A DNA stretch of 7,762 nt from an uncultured Alphaproteobacteria bacterium (GCA_903905285.1 CAIVFQ010000168.1:1-7762); one strand, 5' to 3'. Shown: positions 1-6,979, counted from the stretch's first letter. The notes: generated by a model not told the origin, from the letters alone. Program-made: numbers and translations.

Positions 1-12
1 CTAAAATGCAAC

Positions 13-972
13 TTACGCAGCAGGTCTACTCCAATTAAGCTCACTGCAGTTCACAGCAGCATACCCCATCGTTTGCAAAGTTTTCATGATTTGAGGCATG
101 TAGTGTGTATGTTCCTCGGTGACAGCTATATCAATATCATCATCCCATGGAATCAGACCTCCATGACGAACGGCCCCCAAAAGATTTCCTCCAATTAAAA
201 AAAAGGGAGCTCCAACTCTTTCAAAAACTTCTTTTACATCCTTTAGAAGTTGATATAACACCAAATTGTATTGGCCCATTTCAGGTAATTCTAAATAAGC
301 AGGCAAACAGGACTGAGTCGCAACCGATGTTAAGACTGGCTTCTCTACAGGAGAAGGTAGCTCAGATTTTCCATATTTTTTTGCTATCATTTCTATAAGT
401 TCAGTGGTCGACACATCTTGTGTTCTTGGAAAATAGACCGACCGGCAACCAGGAACAAGGCCATCAAACTTTCCAAGCCAATCGTCTCCCATTACCAAAA
501 CACTTGCACCACAGCTCCTAATATACTCTTTTTTAGCATCGAAACTTTCTTCAAAGAAGACCTCATCAACCCCTTTAATAGACGAAATAATAGATTCTCT
601 TTCCGCCTGAGAATAAATTGGGTACTTCCCTTTTTTACTAAAAGAAAAAGCATCACTTGAGATTCCTACCACCAACCTATCGCCCTGCGTCTTGGCCCTC
701 TGTAAAATTCTTAAGTGACCTATGTGAAAAAGATCAAAAGTCCCAAAAGTAATCACAGTGGTTGGCTGAACAATACTCTTCGAAACCGCTTCATCAACAT
801 GAGCCACCTCAACTTTACGAATACCACCCAATACCGTTGATTGATCTTCAACTTTTTCCAATTCCTGTACTTCTGCAGAAAAGACAGAAAACGCCGATCC
901 ACAATACCAACCAGCCACTAACAAGATTAGTATGTTTTTTTTAAATATACTTTCATTAAAAACTCTCAACAA
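13..972 (-). CDS. Exported TagD-like cytidylyltransferase fused to a truncated LicD phosphotransferase domain
   Basis: The frame encodes 319 residues. A basic then hydrophobic segment (about residues 11-33, ending FSVFSA before E34) looks like a signal peptide. A glycerol-3-phosphate/alditol-type cytidylyltransferase domain spans about 71-195, with the nucleotide-binding HIGH (83-86), MGDDWLGKFD (161-170) and RTQDVSTT (183-190), all typical of the TagD family that makes CDP-glycerol or similar. After a linker, a LicD domain begins at about 235, with GGNLLGAVRHGG (261-272) and the catalytic PWDDDID (275-281). LicD enzymes transfer phosphocholine or phospho-alditols to glycans, so the fusion would make and use a CDP-linked donor in one chain. 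The domain stops about 40 residues after the Asp cluster, far short of the usual LicD length. The frame has no ATG: the first usable codons are TTG at 972 and 969, and an ATG at 954-956 lies one frame off across an A8 run (935-942). It may be phase-variable or a decaying pseudogene. Domain assignment is secure; exact substrate and function are not. Confidence 0.8.
   Translation of the reverse strand: MLRVFNESIFKKNILILLVAGWYCGSAFSVFSAEVQELEKVEDQSTVLGGIRKVEVAHVDEAVSKSIVQPTTVITFGTFDLFHIGHLRILQRAKTQGDRLVVGISSDAFSFSKKGKYPIYSQAERESIISSIKGVDEVFFEESFDAKKEYIRSCGASVLVMGDDWLGKFDGLVPGCRSVYFPRTQDVSTTELIEMIAKKYGKSELPSPVEKPVLTSVATQSCLPAYLELPEMGQYNLVLYQLLKDVKEVFERVGAPFFLIGGNLLGAVRHGGLIPWDDDIDIAVTEEHTHYMPQIMKTLQTMGYAAVNCSELNWSRPAA
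935..942 (-). repeat. A8 homopolymer between the likely ATG and the signal peptide
   Basis: Read on the minus strand, an ATG at 956-954 is followed by AAAGTATATTT and eight A residues, then hits a TAA at 929-927. A ninth A would join this ATG to the open frame and give the N-terminus MKVYLKKNILILLVAG, a classic signal peptide. A GAGAG at 967-963 sits six bases before that ATG and could serve as a ribosome binding site. Slippage in the tract, in DNA or during transcription, would therefore turn the gene on or off. This is read directly from the sequence; the functional role is inference. Confidence 0.55.
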
Positions 973-1188
973 ACGAAATAAATAGATTTTTATCTTAACT
1001 TTATTTCATTAACTAATACTTAATTATCTATTTATATTTTTCATCAAGATGATTAGATGAAATCTATTTTTTTGTTTCCTAAGAATAGAATGAAAAAAAC
1101 TTAAAATCCATAGTTCTGTTAACTAAATGTTATCATATATTCAGTAAAATTATTTTATTAACCCATACAATACTGAAACACTATCATT
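973..1188. promoter_or_regulatory. AT-rich divergent promoter region
   Basis: This 216 bp spacer separates the divergent LicD-fusion gene and the 1445-residue transferase gene, so promoters for both must lie here or further upstream inside the neighbouring coding sequences. It is strikingly A+T rich. Near-consensus -10 hexamers are present (TATCAT at 1131-1136 and TACAAT at 1166-1171 on plus, TATAAA at 1036-1031 on minus) but none has a convincing -35 at the right spacing. The octamer ATCTATTT occurs at 1026-1033 and 1062-1069, and inverted at 980-987. No clear Shine-Dalgarno precedes the plus-strand ATG at 1189. The exact promoters cannot be assigned by eye. Confidence 0.4.
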
Positions 1189-4100
1189 ATGTTTTTAAAA
1201 AGATTTTTACTTCTTCTTAGCTTAAGCACAACCTGCGTTTGCGCAGCTGAATTGCAAGAAGCTTCCAAACCAGCCACAAACCTGTCTGTTTACGAAGATC
1301 ACCTCTTTAAAGATTCATGGGAATTTAGCACCGGCAACCTTTCTTATTATCAAAGTTTTTTTGACCCTTTTTACAAAGAAATATTTGACATGGATGTCGC
1401 TCAAGTTAGAAAAAAAAGAAGCCGACTGATGAGTACGTCTCGTAGCATCTGTTCATCCATATTTTCAGGACAATCAGAACCCAACGCCAGAATCCCCCAC
1501 GTGACCCACCGCGTTTGGATCACCAATAGTGATAGCCCCCACGAAATCCCAGCTGAACGTCTTGAAACGTACTTTAGCAACCTTGGAGTTTTAAAAGGCG
1601 ATGATTGGACGCACATCTTTTGGTGCATAGATAAAAATAAAATACCAAAAACAGTTGAAGCAATGGAACGATCGGGAAAAAACATCCGCGTCCGTGAACT
1701 CACAGAAATCATGCCACAATTCCGCGGAAAGAATGTGTATGAACGGATGTATAGGGAAAAATACTATACGGCAATCAGCGACCTTGTTCGTTTTAATCTT
1801 TTACATATATTTGGCGGAATTTACAGTGATTTTGGGGCTTTATTCAACACAGACTTAACCCCTTTCTTAGATAACTTTGATTATTTGTTTGGGCAAGAAG
1901 GCTACCTTGCTGGAACAAGCTTTGTTGCAGCTCAACCACAGTCTCCCGTTTATAATGCTTTGCTAAGCTTTATCGATAATATGGAACGGGTGCCCCCTGC
2001 TTACAGAAGTTGGGGTGATCATATCGTTACACCCCGTTGGACAGCATTGGGAATTTTGACACTCATGATGGATCGCTATACCCGTGAATCAGATCGGATT
2101 TTGCCAATTCCCTATGGAGAAGACTCACTGGTAAAAACAAACCACATGGGCAGCTGGCTTGGAAATACACCACAATTCGGTCAGGTATCCTTGCAAAAAC
2201 AACCCATATCAGAGGCTGTGTTTTTTGGGAAAACCTCTATCTTTGATAAGCCATATCGTGTTGACGTCTCGGTTGATCCCATGACGCAATTCACCATCGA
2301 CTTAGCACAAAAACTGTACAGCGTTGATTTGGAAACGTTAATACAAAACAGAGCTGCCATGGTGGCAGCATCACGGCAGGTTTTCTTTGACCCCAAAGCC
2401 CCTGCCCTTTACAATATTCCGCATATTACACACCGTTCTTGGCTCACCAATCCTCTAAAGCCCAGCGAGGCCCCGCAAGACAAGCTCCAAATGTATATTG
2501 ATAGCCTTAGAGTTTTAACCTCTGCGCATGATTGGCGCCATATGTTTTGGTGCATGAACCCCGATCAAATACCAAAAACTATTCAATTTCTAAAGGCTTC
2601 AGGCTTGCCTATCGAGATCCATACTTTGAATGAAATCGTTCCGAACATGCGTGGGCGTGCTATCTTTGAAGCCATGTTTAAAGACAACCGCTATTGCAAC
2701 GCCAATGATATTACACGTCTTAACATCCTTCACCTTTACGGCGGACTTTACGCCGATTTAGGTTTTACTTTCCACCGAGATCTAACGCCATTGCTAGACA
2801 TTTATGACAGGGTTTTCTTGCTGTATGATTGGGGAAACATTGATCATAACATGGCAGGTGTTAGAAAAGGTGATGCGATCATTAATCGCCATTTAGAGAG
2901 TCTTGAAAGCCTGCACCTTTTGCCTGATGATATAAAAGCAATGACGCCCGATTCATCAAGCCAAATGGTTTGGACAGGGTCCCACCACTTTATGACCTTG
3001 TTAGATATTTTTGGCAAAAACGATAAAACCCTATTTCTGCCATCAGATGGAAGCTACATCACACAAGTTCGAGGACAAACATGGGGAAAGGATGCGAAAT
3101 TTGGAAATAAACCCATCGCCAAATCTGATGTCGATATTTTCAGCGTCGTCCAAGGAAAAATAGATCGTTCTCTAGAAAGAAGAATTCGGGTTTACTGCCC
3201 CCATTGGTCAAATCCTTACTCAGATTATACAATCTCCATGAATGGAACAGACTGGACGTATCTGGGTGAGCTCTTAAAAAGCGAAACCTTTAAAAAAGCA
3301 ATTTCTAGCGGTCAAATTGTTTCAAGCCCCTTAGCTTTAAGAAAAGGCGATATTTTCTTGCTTGACGCAGGCGCTGCCCTGCATCAATGGCATTCTCAGT
3401 GGGCTGACAGCGTGGAAAGAGAACTTGCCGATGTCGACCCCGAAGCATCCGTAATCGTTGCCTCAAGCACAGTTCATACCGCCCATGCAGAGGATGAGGT
3501 CACCATCCACCCTGGAACCATAGCTTTCTTGAAAAAAGTCTTGGAACGGTCAAAAACAATTGGGGTGTCAGGTAAAACCACACAACGTCTTTTGGAAAAA
3601 CAGGGAATCAAAACAACTGTTGTGGGAACAGGGTCTTTACTGGGGATGGTTCCTGGCGAAAGACTTCTACAGAAAAAAGCCGAGGTAAAAACCGTCGCGA
3701 TGACGGCGACGTTTGACTCTTTGAACCCTTTAACGCAGCATGCTCTTCTCAATTTTGGAATTCAAAATGAAGCCACTTATGTTGCCCTTTCAGAGAAAGA
3801 ATTCTTGAAATGGCCTGCTGAAGAAGCTGAAAGCATCTTAGAACGCCTACCGGGCTTTTCTGGTGGCAATTGGGAACAAAAAACTCTTTTCCATCGTTTT
3901 GAAGAATCACAGCAAAAAGAAGGATGGTTCGCTGAAAAATTCAAGGAAATCGGTATTTCTCAGTCTTACTTTGGTAAGTTCGTTGACCTTGTTAAAAGGA
4001 AGGTCGTTTCACCAAAGAATCTTAAAGACTGGCTAGCAATTGCCGAAAAACACGACCTGGTGGTTTCCAGCCGCCTTGAAGGTATAATTGCTGGGTTGAT

Positions 4101-5526
4101 GGCAGGAACTCGCTCGATTTGCCTGGCCCACGATTCTTATACTGAAGAAGCCTGTAAGGCTATGAGCATCCCTTATACAAAATGGATCCACCCAAAAACA
4201 TCTTTACAAGAACTTTACGAACTTGCTGACCCAACATTATTTATTCTGAATTATGAAAGGTACAGAGATAACTACTACAGGTTCTTAAAAGAAAACACTG
4301 TTCCCGTAACTCAAGCACCCTATACACTTGCTGATCAATTGCCGCGCGTCATCCGTGAACGTGCCTCACCGGTAAAAGTATTCTGTGATCGCTGGACATA
4401 TGAACAGTACGACGATTTTTCAAGTTATAGATGTGCTCCAGGTTCTTGGAATACAGGGGAATATCTTTTTGCCAATGCCGCAAAGAAACTATTTCCGGCC
4501 TATACCATTGCCCTATCTGCAAAGGACCTTAAAAAAGGGGATTCGTATTTGCTTGTGGTATCCAATGTTTTGAGTCCCTATTCAGGAGAATGGGCCCAGG
4601 CTGAATTAACAAGATTAAAAGAAGTTAACCCAGACGTATCTGTCGTGACCGTTTGTATGGGGGCTCAGTCACCAAGTCTCGATCAAGATGTGGAAATTCA
4701 TCCAACAACAGTCTCCTTACTGAAGGAAATAGCCAAACGCTCAAAGTCAATTGGTGTGAGAGGCTCCTATACGCAAAAGCAATTACAACGGTATGGAATT
4801 CCATCACGAGTAGTAGGATGCCCTTCTTTATTATTTAATCCTTTGCAAATTGAATCTTTAAAACAATCAAAAGATGAAATAACACAGATCGCTGTGGGAG
4901 CAACATTATACAGTGATAATCCTCTATCCCAACACGCTTTGCTTTCGTTTGCTGCGACACAAGGTGCTACTTATATTATTCAGACAGAACAGGAGTTTTT
5001 AGAATGGCAAAAGTTAGATTCGTCTGAAGCTATCGTGGAACGTTTGGAGCGTTTATCTGTCGATCGTGGTTCGCTTCCATATGATAAAAAAGCAACCGTC
5101 CTTCGTTACTTAGAATCAAAACCAGATCACGTCGTGTTTCAAAAACTAAAAACTATGGGAGTTAGCGCATCTTACTTTAAGGACTTTACTGAAGTTGTCC
5201 GCACCAAAGCCGTACTTCCAAAAAGCCTGCAAGATTGGATTCAAACCCTAAAAAAATACGATGTGGTGGTTTCAAGCCGTATTCATGGTGTAGTTGCCGG
5301 ACTTTTAGCAGGTACACGGGGATTATGTGTAGCTCACGATTCTAGAACACTAGAATTGTGCCAAGCACTTAAAATACCTCATGTTGCAGACTTTAATCCC
5401 CTGATGACAGCAAAAGAGGTATATGAACTGGCAGATCCCACACTGTTTATTGAAAACTATGATGCCTATAAAGCCAATTATTTAGATTTCCTAATAGAGA
5501 ATGAGCTGCCTACAAGCTTACTATAA
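1189..5526 (+). CDS. Exported four-domain protein: two DXD-type glycosyltransferases plus two polysaccharide pyruvyltransferases
   Basis: The protein has 1445 residues. Residues 1-19 form a signal peptide (two basic residues, a leucine-rich core, VCA before A20). Two tandem glycosyltransferase units follow, starting IPHVTHRVW (102) and IPHITHRSW (410). Each has DWxHxFWC, IPKT, a D..R helix (D198/R201 and D507/R510) and a GG-Y-x-D core (GGIYSDFG 209-216; GGLYADLG 518-525), the signature of the DXD sugar-binding family related to the catalytic fold of TcdA/B-type enzymes. Two polysaccharide pyruvyltransferase units then span about 665-1030 and 1062-1440. The second has NTGEYL (1088-1093), GVRGSYT (1189-1195), GCPSLLFNP (1210-1218) and SSRIHG (1362-1367); the first has weaker versions (GVSGKTT 792-798, SSRLEG 960-965). 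Both pyruvyltransferase units end with YELADPTLFI (1010 and 1412). Unit spacing is about 308 and 400 residues, so each half arose by tandem duplication. It would attach sugars and pyruvate ketals to a glycan, but the signal peptide argues for action outside the cytoplasm. The ATG is chosen because it gives the signal peptide; no clear ribosome binding site precedes it. The substrate is unknown. Confidence 0.85.
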   Translation: MFLKRFLLLLSLSTTCVCAAELQEASKPATNLSVYEDHLFKDSWEFSTGNLSYYQSFFDPFYKEIFDMDVAQVRKKRSRLMSTSRSICSSIFSGQSEPNARIPHVTHRVWITNSDSPHEIPAERLETYFSNLGVLKGDDWTHIFWCIDKNKIPKTVEAMERSGKNIRVRELTEIMPQFRGKNVYERMYREKYYTAISDLVRFNLLHIFGGIYSDFGALFNTDLTPFLDNFDYLFGQEGYLAGTSFVAAQPQSPVYNALLSFIDNMERVPPAYRSWGDHIVTPRWTALGILTLMMDRYTRESDRILPIPYGEDSLVKTNHMGSWLGNTPQFGQVSLQKQPISEAVFFGKTSIFDKPYRVDVSVDPMTQFTIDLAQKLYSVDLETLIQNRAAMVAASRQVFFDPKAPALYNIPHITHRSWLTNPLKPSEAPQDKLQMYIDSLRVLTSAHDWRHMFWCMNPDQIPKTIQFLKASGLPIEIHTLNEIVPNMRGRAIFEAMFKDNRYCNANDITRLNILHLYGGLYADLGFTFHRDLTPLLDIYDRVFLLYDWGNIDHNMAGVRKGDAIINRHLESLESLHLLPDDIKAMTPDSSSQMVWTGSHHFMTLLDIFGKNDKTLFLPSDGSYITQVRGQTWGKDAKFGNKPIAKSDVDIFSVVQGKIDRSLERRIRVYCPHWSNPYSDYTISMNGTDWTYLGELLKSETFKKAISSGQIVSSPLALRKGDIFLLDAGAALHQWHSQWADSVERELADVDPEASVIVASSTVHTAHAEDEVTIHPGTIAFLKKVLERSKTIGVSGKTTQRLLEKQGIKTTVVGTGSLLGMVPGERLLQKKAEVKTVAMTATFDSLNPLTQHALLNFGIQNEATYVALSEKEFLKWPAEEAESILERLPGFSGGNWEQKTLFHRFEESQQKEGWFAEKFKEIGISQSYFGKFVDLVKRKVVSPKNLKDWLAIAEKHDLVVSSRLEGIIAGLMAGTRSICLAHDSYTEEACKAMSIPYTKWIHPKTSLQELYELADPTLFILNYERYRDNYYRFLKENTVPVTQAPYTLADQLPRVIRERASPVKVFCDRWTYEQYDDFSSYRCAPGSWNTGEYLFANAAKKLFPAYTIALSAKDLKKGDSYLLVVSNVLSPYSGEWAQAELTRLKEVNPDVSVVTVCMGAQSPSLDQDVEIHPTTVSLLKEIAKRSKSIGVRGSYTQKQLQRYGIPSRVVGCPSLLFNPLQIESLKQSKDEITQIAVGATLYSDNPLSQHALLSFAATQGATYIIQTEQEFLEWQKLDSSEAIVERLERLSVDRGSLPYDKKATVLRYLESKPDHVVFQKLKTMGVSASYFKDFTEVVRTKAVLPKSLQDWIQTLKKYDVVVSSRIHGVVAGLLAGTRGLCVAHDSRTLELCQALKIPHVADFNPLMTAKEVYELADPTLFIENYDAYKANYLDFLIENELPTSLL
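1492..3150 (+). repeat. Tandem glycosyltransferase domain duplication (protein-level)
   Basis: Two units of about 308 residues, beginning at residues 102 and 410 of the large protein, align by eye along their length. Shared blocks are IPH-THR-W-TN, DW-H-FWC, IPKT, RG followed by a YERM/FEAM block, the D..R..IL helix, GG-Y-D and DLTP-LLD/FLD. The nucleotide sequences have diverged, so the duplication is old rather than a recent or assembly-generated repeat. Confidence 0.8.
3181..5500 (+). repeat. Tandem pyruvyltransferase domain duplication (protein-level)
   Basis: Two units of about 400 residues, beginning near residues 665 and 1062, share ordered blocks: LKKGD/LRKGD, IHP before a TIAFLKK/TVSLLKE helix, RSK-IGV-G, VVG-SLL, NPL-QHALL, LP/SPK-L-DW, VVSSR, G-IAGLMAGTR/GVVAGLLAGTR, AHDS and YELADPTLFI-NY. 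The first copy has lost several family-conserved residues while the second keeps them. Confidence 0.8.
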
Positions 5527-5541
5527 ATGCTTCATTAAAAA

Positions 5542-5573
5542 GGCTCGATTCACTATTTTCGGTGGATTGAGCC
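5542..5573. terminator. Bidirectional rho-independent terminator between convergent genes
   Basis: A 12 bp stem pairs 5542-5553 (GGCTCGATTCAC) with 5562-5573 (GTGGATTGAGCC), with two G-U wobbles and an 8-base loop. On the minus strand it starts three bases beyond the stop codon of the iron permease-like gene and is followed by TTTTTAAT, a strong intrinsic terminator. On the plus strand, 15 bases beyond the stop of the large transferase gene, it is followed by the weaker CCTTT. Confidence 0.8.
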
Positions 5574-5576
5574 CCT

Positions 5577-5993
5577 TTAAACCGCAGATGCTTCTGTATC
5601 TGACTGTCCGTGCTCCATATTAATTCGCGCCTGCTTCGCAAGATTTTCATATTTTTCCTTGATTGCATCAAGTTGTTCTTGTGTCAATTCTTCAAGATCT
5701 AAAAGAGCATTATGAGCCCCTTCATGGGCACGAATAAGTTCATCAAGTTTAATCTGGATGGCTTCACTGTCCCGGTTTTGGGTGTTTTGTATTAGAAACA
5801 CCATCATAAAAGTCACAATCGTTGTTCCGGTATTGATAACCAGCTGCCACGTATCAGAAAAGGAAAACAAAGGCCCCGTAACAAACCATACAAATACGAT
5901 CGTACAAGCCAAAATGAAGGTAACCGGCCGGCCAGAATAATTTGAAATGAATCGAGAAAAGTCGGAAAAGCGTTCAGATATATTCATGTTCAT
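5577..5993 (-). CDS. Low-affinity iron permease family membrane protein
   Basis: This 138-residue protein matches the small bacterial members of the low-affinity iron permease family (PF04120-like). Hallmarks are two membrane helices (about 24-45 and 50-69) joined by the GP-FSFSDTWQ turn (40-50), then the strongly conserved VINTGTTIVTFMMVFLIQNT stretch, QNRDSEAIQIKLDELIRA (72-89) and a charged helical tail with LEELTQEQLDAIKEKY. The family is named after yeast Fet4, but bacterial two-helix members lack most of that transporter, so an iron transport role is unproven. The AAGGA at 6001-5997 is only 3 bases from the ATG at 5993 but 9 from the in-frame ATG at 5987, so translation may really begin at Met3. 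The gene stands alone, convergent with the large transferase gene and divergent from the toxin-antitoxin operon. Confidence 0.85.
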   Translation of the reverse strand: MNMNISERFSDFSRFISNYSGRPVTFILACTIVFVWFVTGPLFSFSDTWQLVINTGTTIVTFMMVFLIQNTQNRDSEAIQIKLDELIRAHEGAHNALLDLEELTQEQLDAIKEKYENLAKQARINMEHGQSDTEASAV

Positions 5994-6192
5994 CGTTCCT
6001 TAGTAAATTTGGGCTTATTAGATCCATCGCTAAAAGCGCTAATCCTAAACGTTAAATTTTATTAAAGATCATGCCAGAGCAGAAGAAAACTGTTTTGTCA
6101 GAAATTACCCACACCAAAGCCTTATGGGGTATATTGATGATGGACACAAATGTATAGCAAATTGCTTTTTGTGTTGAAAACTGCAATACAAA

Positions 6193-6216
6193 TATGTAAC
6201 GTAAAGAACATACATA
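6193..6216. promoter_or_regulatory. Candidate operator/promoter of the toxin-antitoxin operon
   Basis: A perfect 6 bp inverted repeat, TATGTA (6193-6198) and TACATA (6211-6216), lies 11 bases before the antitoxin ATG, and a second short dyad AGCAA-A-TTGCT is at 6156-6166. A TTGAAA at 6174-6179 could be a -35 element, though no good -10 follows at ideal spacing. Ribbon-helix-helix antitoxins of this family usually repress their own operon by binding inverted repeats near the start, so these are reasonable candidate sites. The assignment is by position and symmetry only. Confidence 0.35.
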
Positions 6217-6227
6217 AAAAGAAAAGC

Positions 6228-6512
6228 ATGGCTATGGAACAAAAAAAGACACAAGAACCCGTTGCAATCAGCATCCGTGCAAAAGCCCATCAACGAGACC
6301 TCATTGATCAAGCGGCCGAACGACTTGGGCGCAGCCGATCAGACTTCATGCTAGAAGCATCATGTCGCGAGGCGGAAAATGTTTTGCTTGAACAGACATA
6401 TTTTTCCCTTAATGCCAAAAATTTCACCCAATTACAAACGATGTTGGATAATCCGCTTGAACCAACCGAACGGCTAAACCGTTTGATTAAAGCGAAAGCA
6501 CCTTGGGAATGA
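6228..6512 (+). CDS. tacA: TacA-type DUF1778 ribbon-helix-helix antitoxin
   Basis: This 94-residue protein is the antitoxin of a type II toxin-antitoxin pair. The N-terminal ribbon-helix-helix DNA-binding domain runs from about 12 to 53: strand VAISIRA (12-18), helix 1 HQRDLIDQAAERLG (21-34) and helix 2 RSDFMLEASCREAENVL (37-53). The C-terminal toxin-neutralising region has the family pattern FSLNAKNFTQLQTMLDNP (59-76) and ends in APWE, a typical DUF1778 tail. The frame is open back to an ATG at 6150, but the conserved domain and the usual family length favour 6228 (or 6234); no strong ribosome binding site separates them. The stop overlaps the toxin start by four bases (ATGA, 6509-6512). It should neutralise the acetyltransferase and repress the operon. 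Confidence 0.85.
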   Translation: MAMEQKKTQEPVAISIRAKAHQRDLIDQAAERLGRSRSDFMLEASCREAENVLLEQTYFSLNAKNFTQLQTMLDNPLEPTERLNRLIKAKAPWE

Positions 6513-6979
6513 CAAAAATTGCCCTATCAGCACCCTCACCAATCACAGAGGAACACAAGCTTGCGTCCTTTGACTGCGGTGTGCCGTCTCTCAATAGATG
6601 GCTGCAAAAATGCGCGCTTAAAAATGATCATTCAGGAACTTCACGTACCTATGTCACAGAAAATGACCAAACGGTTATTGGTTACTACTGCTTGGCAACT
6701 GGTGCGATTGGACACACAGAGGCAAAAGCATTCGGAAGAAATAGACCCGACCCCATCCCCGTTTTGGTGCTGAGTCGGCTGGCCATTCATAAGGACTATC
6801 ATAATCAAGGCATTGGCAGGGCCCTGCTACGTGATGCTGTGCTGCGCTCTCTACAAGCCTCACAGATCGCCGGCGTTTCTGCTTTATTGGTTCATGTTTT
6901 GTCCGAAACCGACAGACGCTTTTACTTATCGAACGGGCTCCTTGAATCCCCCATTAGCTCCAGAATATTGTACTTGTAG
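6509..6979 (+). CDS. tacT: TacT-type GNAT acetyltransferase toxin
   Basis: This 156-residue GNAT-fold protein is the toxin partner of the DUF1778 antitoxin. Toxins of this family acetylate the amino group of aminoacyl-tRNAs using acetyl-CoA and block translation. Visible family features are FDCGVPSLNRWL (21-32), the SRTYV strand (45-49), IGYYCL (57-62), PVLVLSRLAIH (84-94), the acetyl-CoA pyrophosphate loop NQGIGRALL (99-107) and the RRFYLSNG segment (136-143). Y139 there aligns with the catalytic tyrosine of TacT. The C-terminus, ESPISSRILYL, is a little short but fits the usual FxPSP-x-LML ending, so the gene seems intact. The ATG at 6509 overlaps the antitoxin stop; a TTG at 6503 is also in frame but less likely. 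Translational coupling is expected. Confidence 0.88.
   Translation: MTKIALSAPSPITEEHKLASFDCGVPSLNRWLQKCALKNDHSGTSRTYVTENDQTVIGYYCLATGAIGHTEAKAFGRNRPDPIPVLVLSRLAIHKDYHNQGIGRALLRDAVLRSLQASQIAGVSALLVHVLSETDRRFYLSNGLLESPISSRILYL

Noticed and set aside
147..944. Several plus-strand frames of 60-83 codons opposite the LicD-fusion gene
   Set aside because: They are shadows of the minus-strand coding frame, with no domain similarity and no ribosome binding sites.
6028..6040. Small dyad CGCT-AAA-AGCG upstream of the iron permease-like gene
   Set aside because: A four-base stem is too short to support an operator or hairpin call, and no regulator is suggested by the context.
6071..6157. A 28-residue plus-strand frame starting ATG CCA GAG between the iron permease-like gene and the toxin-antitoxin operon
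   Set aside because: It has no ribosome binding site and no recognisable motif, and its end overlaps the likely operon control region; short open frames of this size are expected by chance.
6150..6227. Upstream ATG extending the antitoxin by 26 residues
   Set aside because: The extension is not part of the ribbon-helix-helix domain and would place the start inside the likely promoter and operator region; 6228 gives the usual family length.
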